From Cladorrhinum sp. PSN259 (Eukaryota > Ascomycota > Sordariomycetes > Sordariales > Podosporaceae), in assembly GCA_033725935.1 (NCBI GenBank), contig MU867071.1:656209-720208 (forward strand): a stretch of DNA of 64,000 bases, given 5' to 3'. Position numbers and translations under genes: made by a program. How positions within the stretch are numbered: the first letter of the stretch is position 1; each line of letters begins with the position of its first letter. The notes under the pieces are model-generated. The model saw only the letters and a list, made by a program, of their open reading frames with translations. It did not search any database and had not been told where the DNA came from. This document shows positions 63,828 through 64,000 of the stretch, piece after piece.

Positions 63828-64000
63828 TGCATTTAAGTTTTTTTAATCAATGTATTATTTCTATTCAACTGAGTGCCCTATAGGCCTGTAATACAGGGCC
63901 TGTAAGTTGCCACGGCAATGGTAGGTAGCCGTGGCTGCGGAGCGGAAGGATGAGGTGTAGTGGCCAAGGTGTGGCTGAAGTAGTGTACGACGGTTGCGTG
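63828..64000. other. 3' flank of the HET-NACHT-WD40 gene
   Basis: Nothing coding seen. An inverted repeat CCACGGC (63910-63916) / GCCGTGG (63928-63934) could form a 7-bp stem. CCTGTAATACAGG at about 63885-63897 is nearly palindromic. Confidence 0.35.

Overview
This window is nuclear DNA from a filamentous ascomycete (Pezizomycotina). Genes are compact and carry short 50-150 bp introns with GT-AG ends and TACTAAC-like branch sites. Proteins are of fungal type, and a HET-NACHT-WD40 gene at the right end carries damage typical of repeat-induced point mutation (RIP). I cannot fix the genus; Leotiomycetes or Sordariomycetes would fit. Splice coordinates below were worked out by hand from reading frame, splice consensus and family knowledge.

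From 1 to about 58,640 the window is dense housekeeping DNA with 26 recognisable genes. In order: TAH18 (cut by the left edge), USB1(-), CWC25, DBP9, ERG26(-), PCF11, RPC53, PGK1, BRF1, YTM1, BFR2, SEC12, FRS1, FRS2(-), URA7, MAK11, MAK16, a CDC50-family gene, CWC23, TFA2, ENP1(-), NOP7, cytosolic-type arginyl-tRNA synthetase, SNF7(-) and TEN1. Most serve RNA and translation. Seven act in ribosome assembly (DBP9, YTM1, BFR2, MAK11, MAK16, ENP1, NOP7). Four act in splicing or mRNA 3' processing (USB1, CWC25, CWC23, PCF11). Two belong to the RNA polymerase III machinery (RPC53, BRF1) and three are aminoacyl-tRNA synthetase genes. The two subunits of cytosolic phenylalanyl-tRNA synthetase lie tail to tail. 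ENP1 and NOP7 share a divergent promoter region. NOP7 and YTM1 belong to the same Nop7-Erb1-Ytm1 complex.

From 58,640 to the right edge the character changes. A HET-NACHT reading frame (59,550-61,832) is followed by a linker, eleven complete 126-bp WD40 units in perfect register plus a partial twelfth, and a recognisable C-terminal cap ending at 63,827. The WD40 array carries about thirty in-frame stop codons, nearly all explained by C-to-T or G-to-A changes at CpA/TpG sites, with no indels. This is the most unusual part of the window: an NLR-type allorecognition gene whose sensor array has been destroyed while its effector and NTPase half stays open.

Other features are a 10-N assembly gap with odd homopolymer flanks (26,424-26,690), a pure (GAA)32 tract, a (CTTT)n tract, a tRNA-like locus upstream of BRF1, and a probable mitochondrial presequence on the arginyl-tRNA synthetase.
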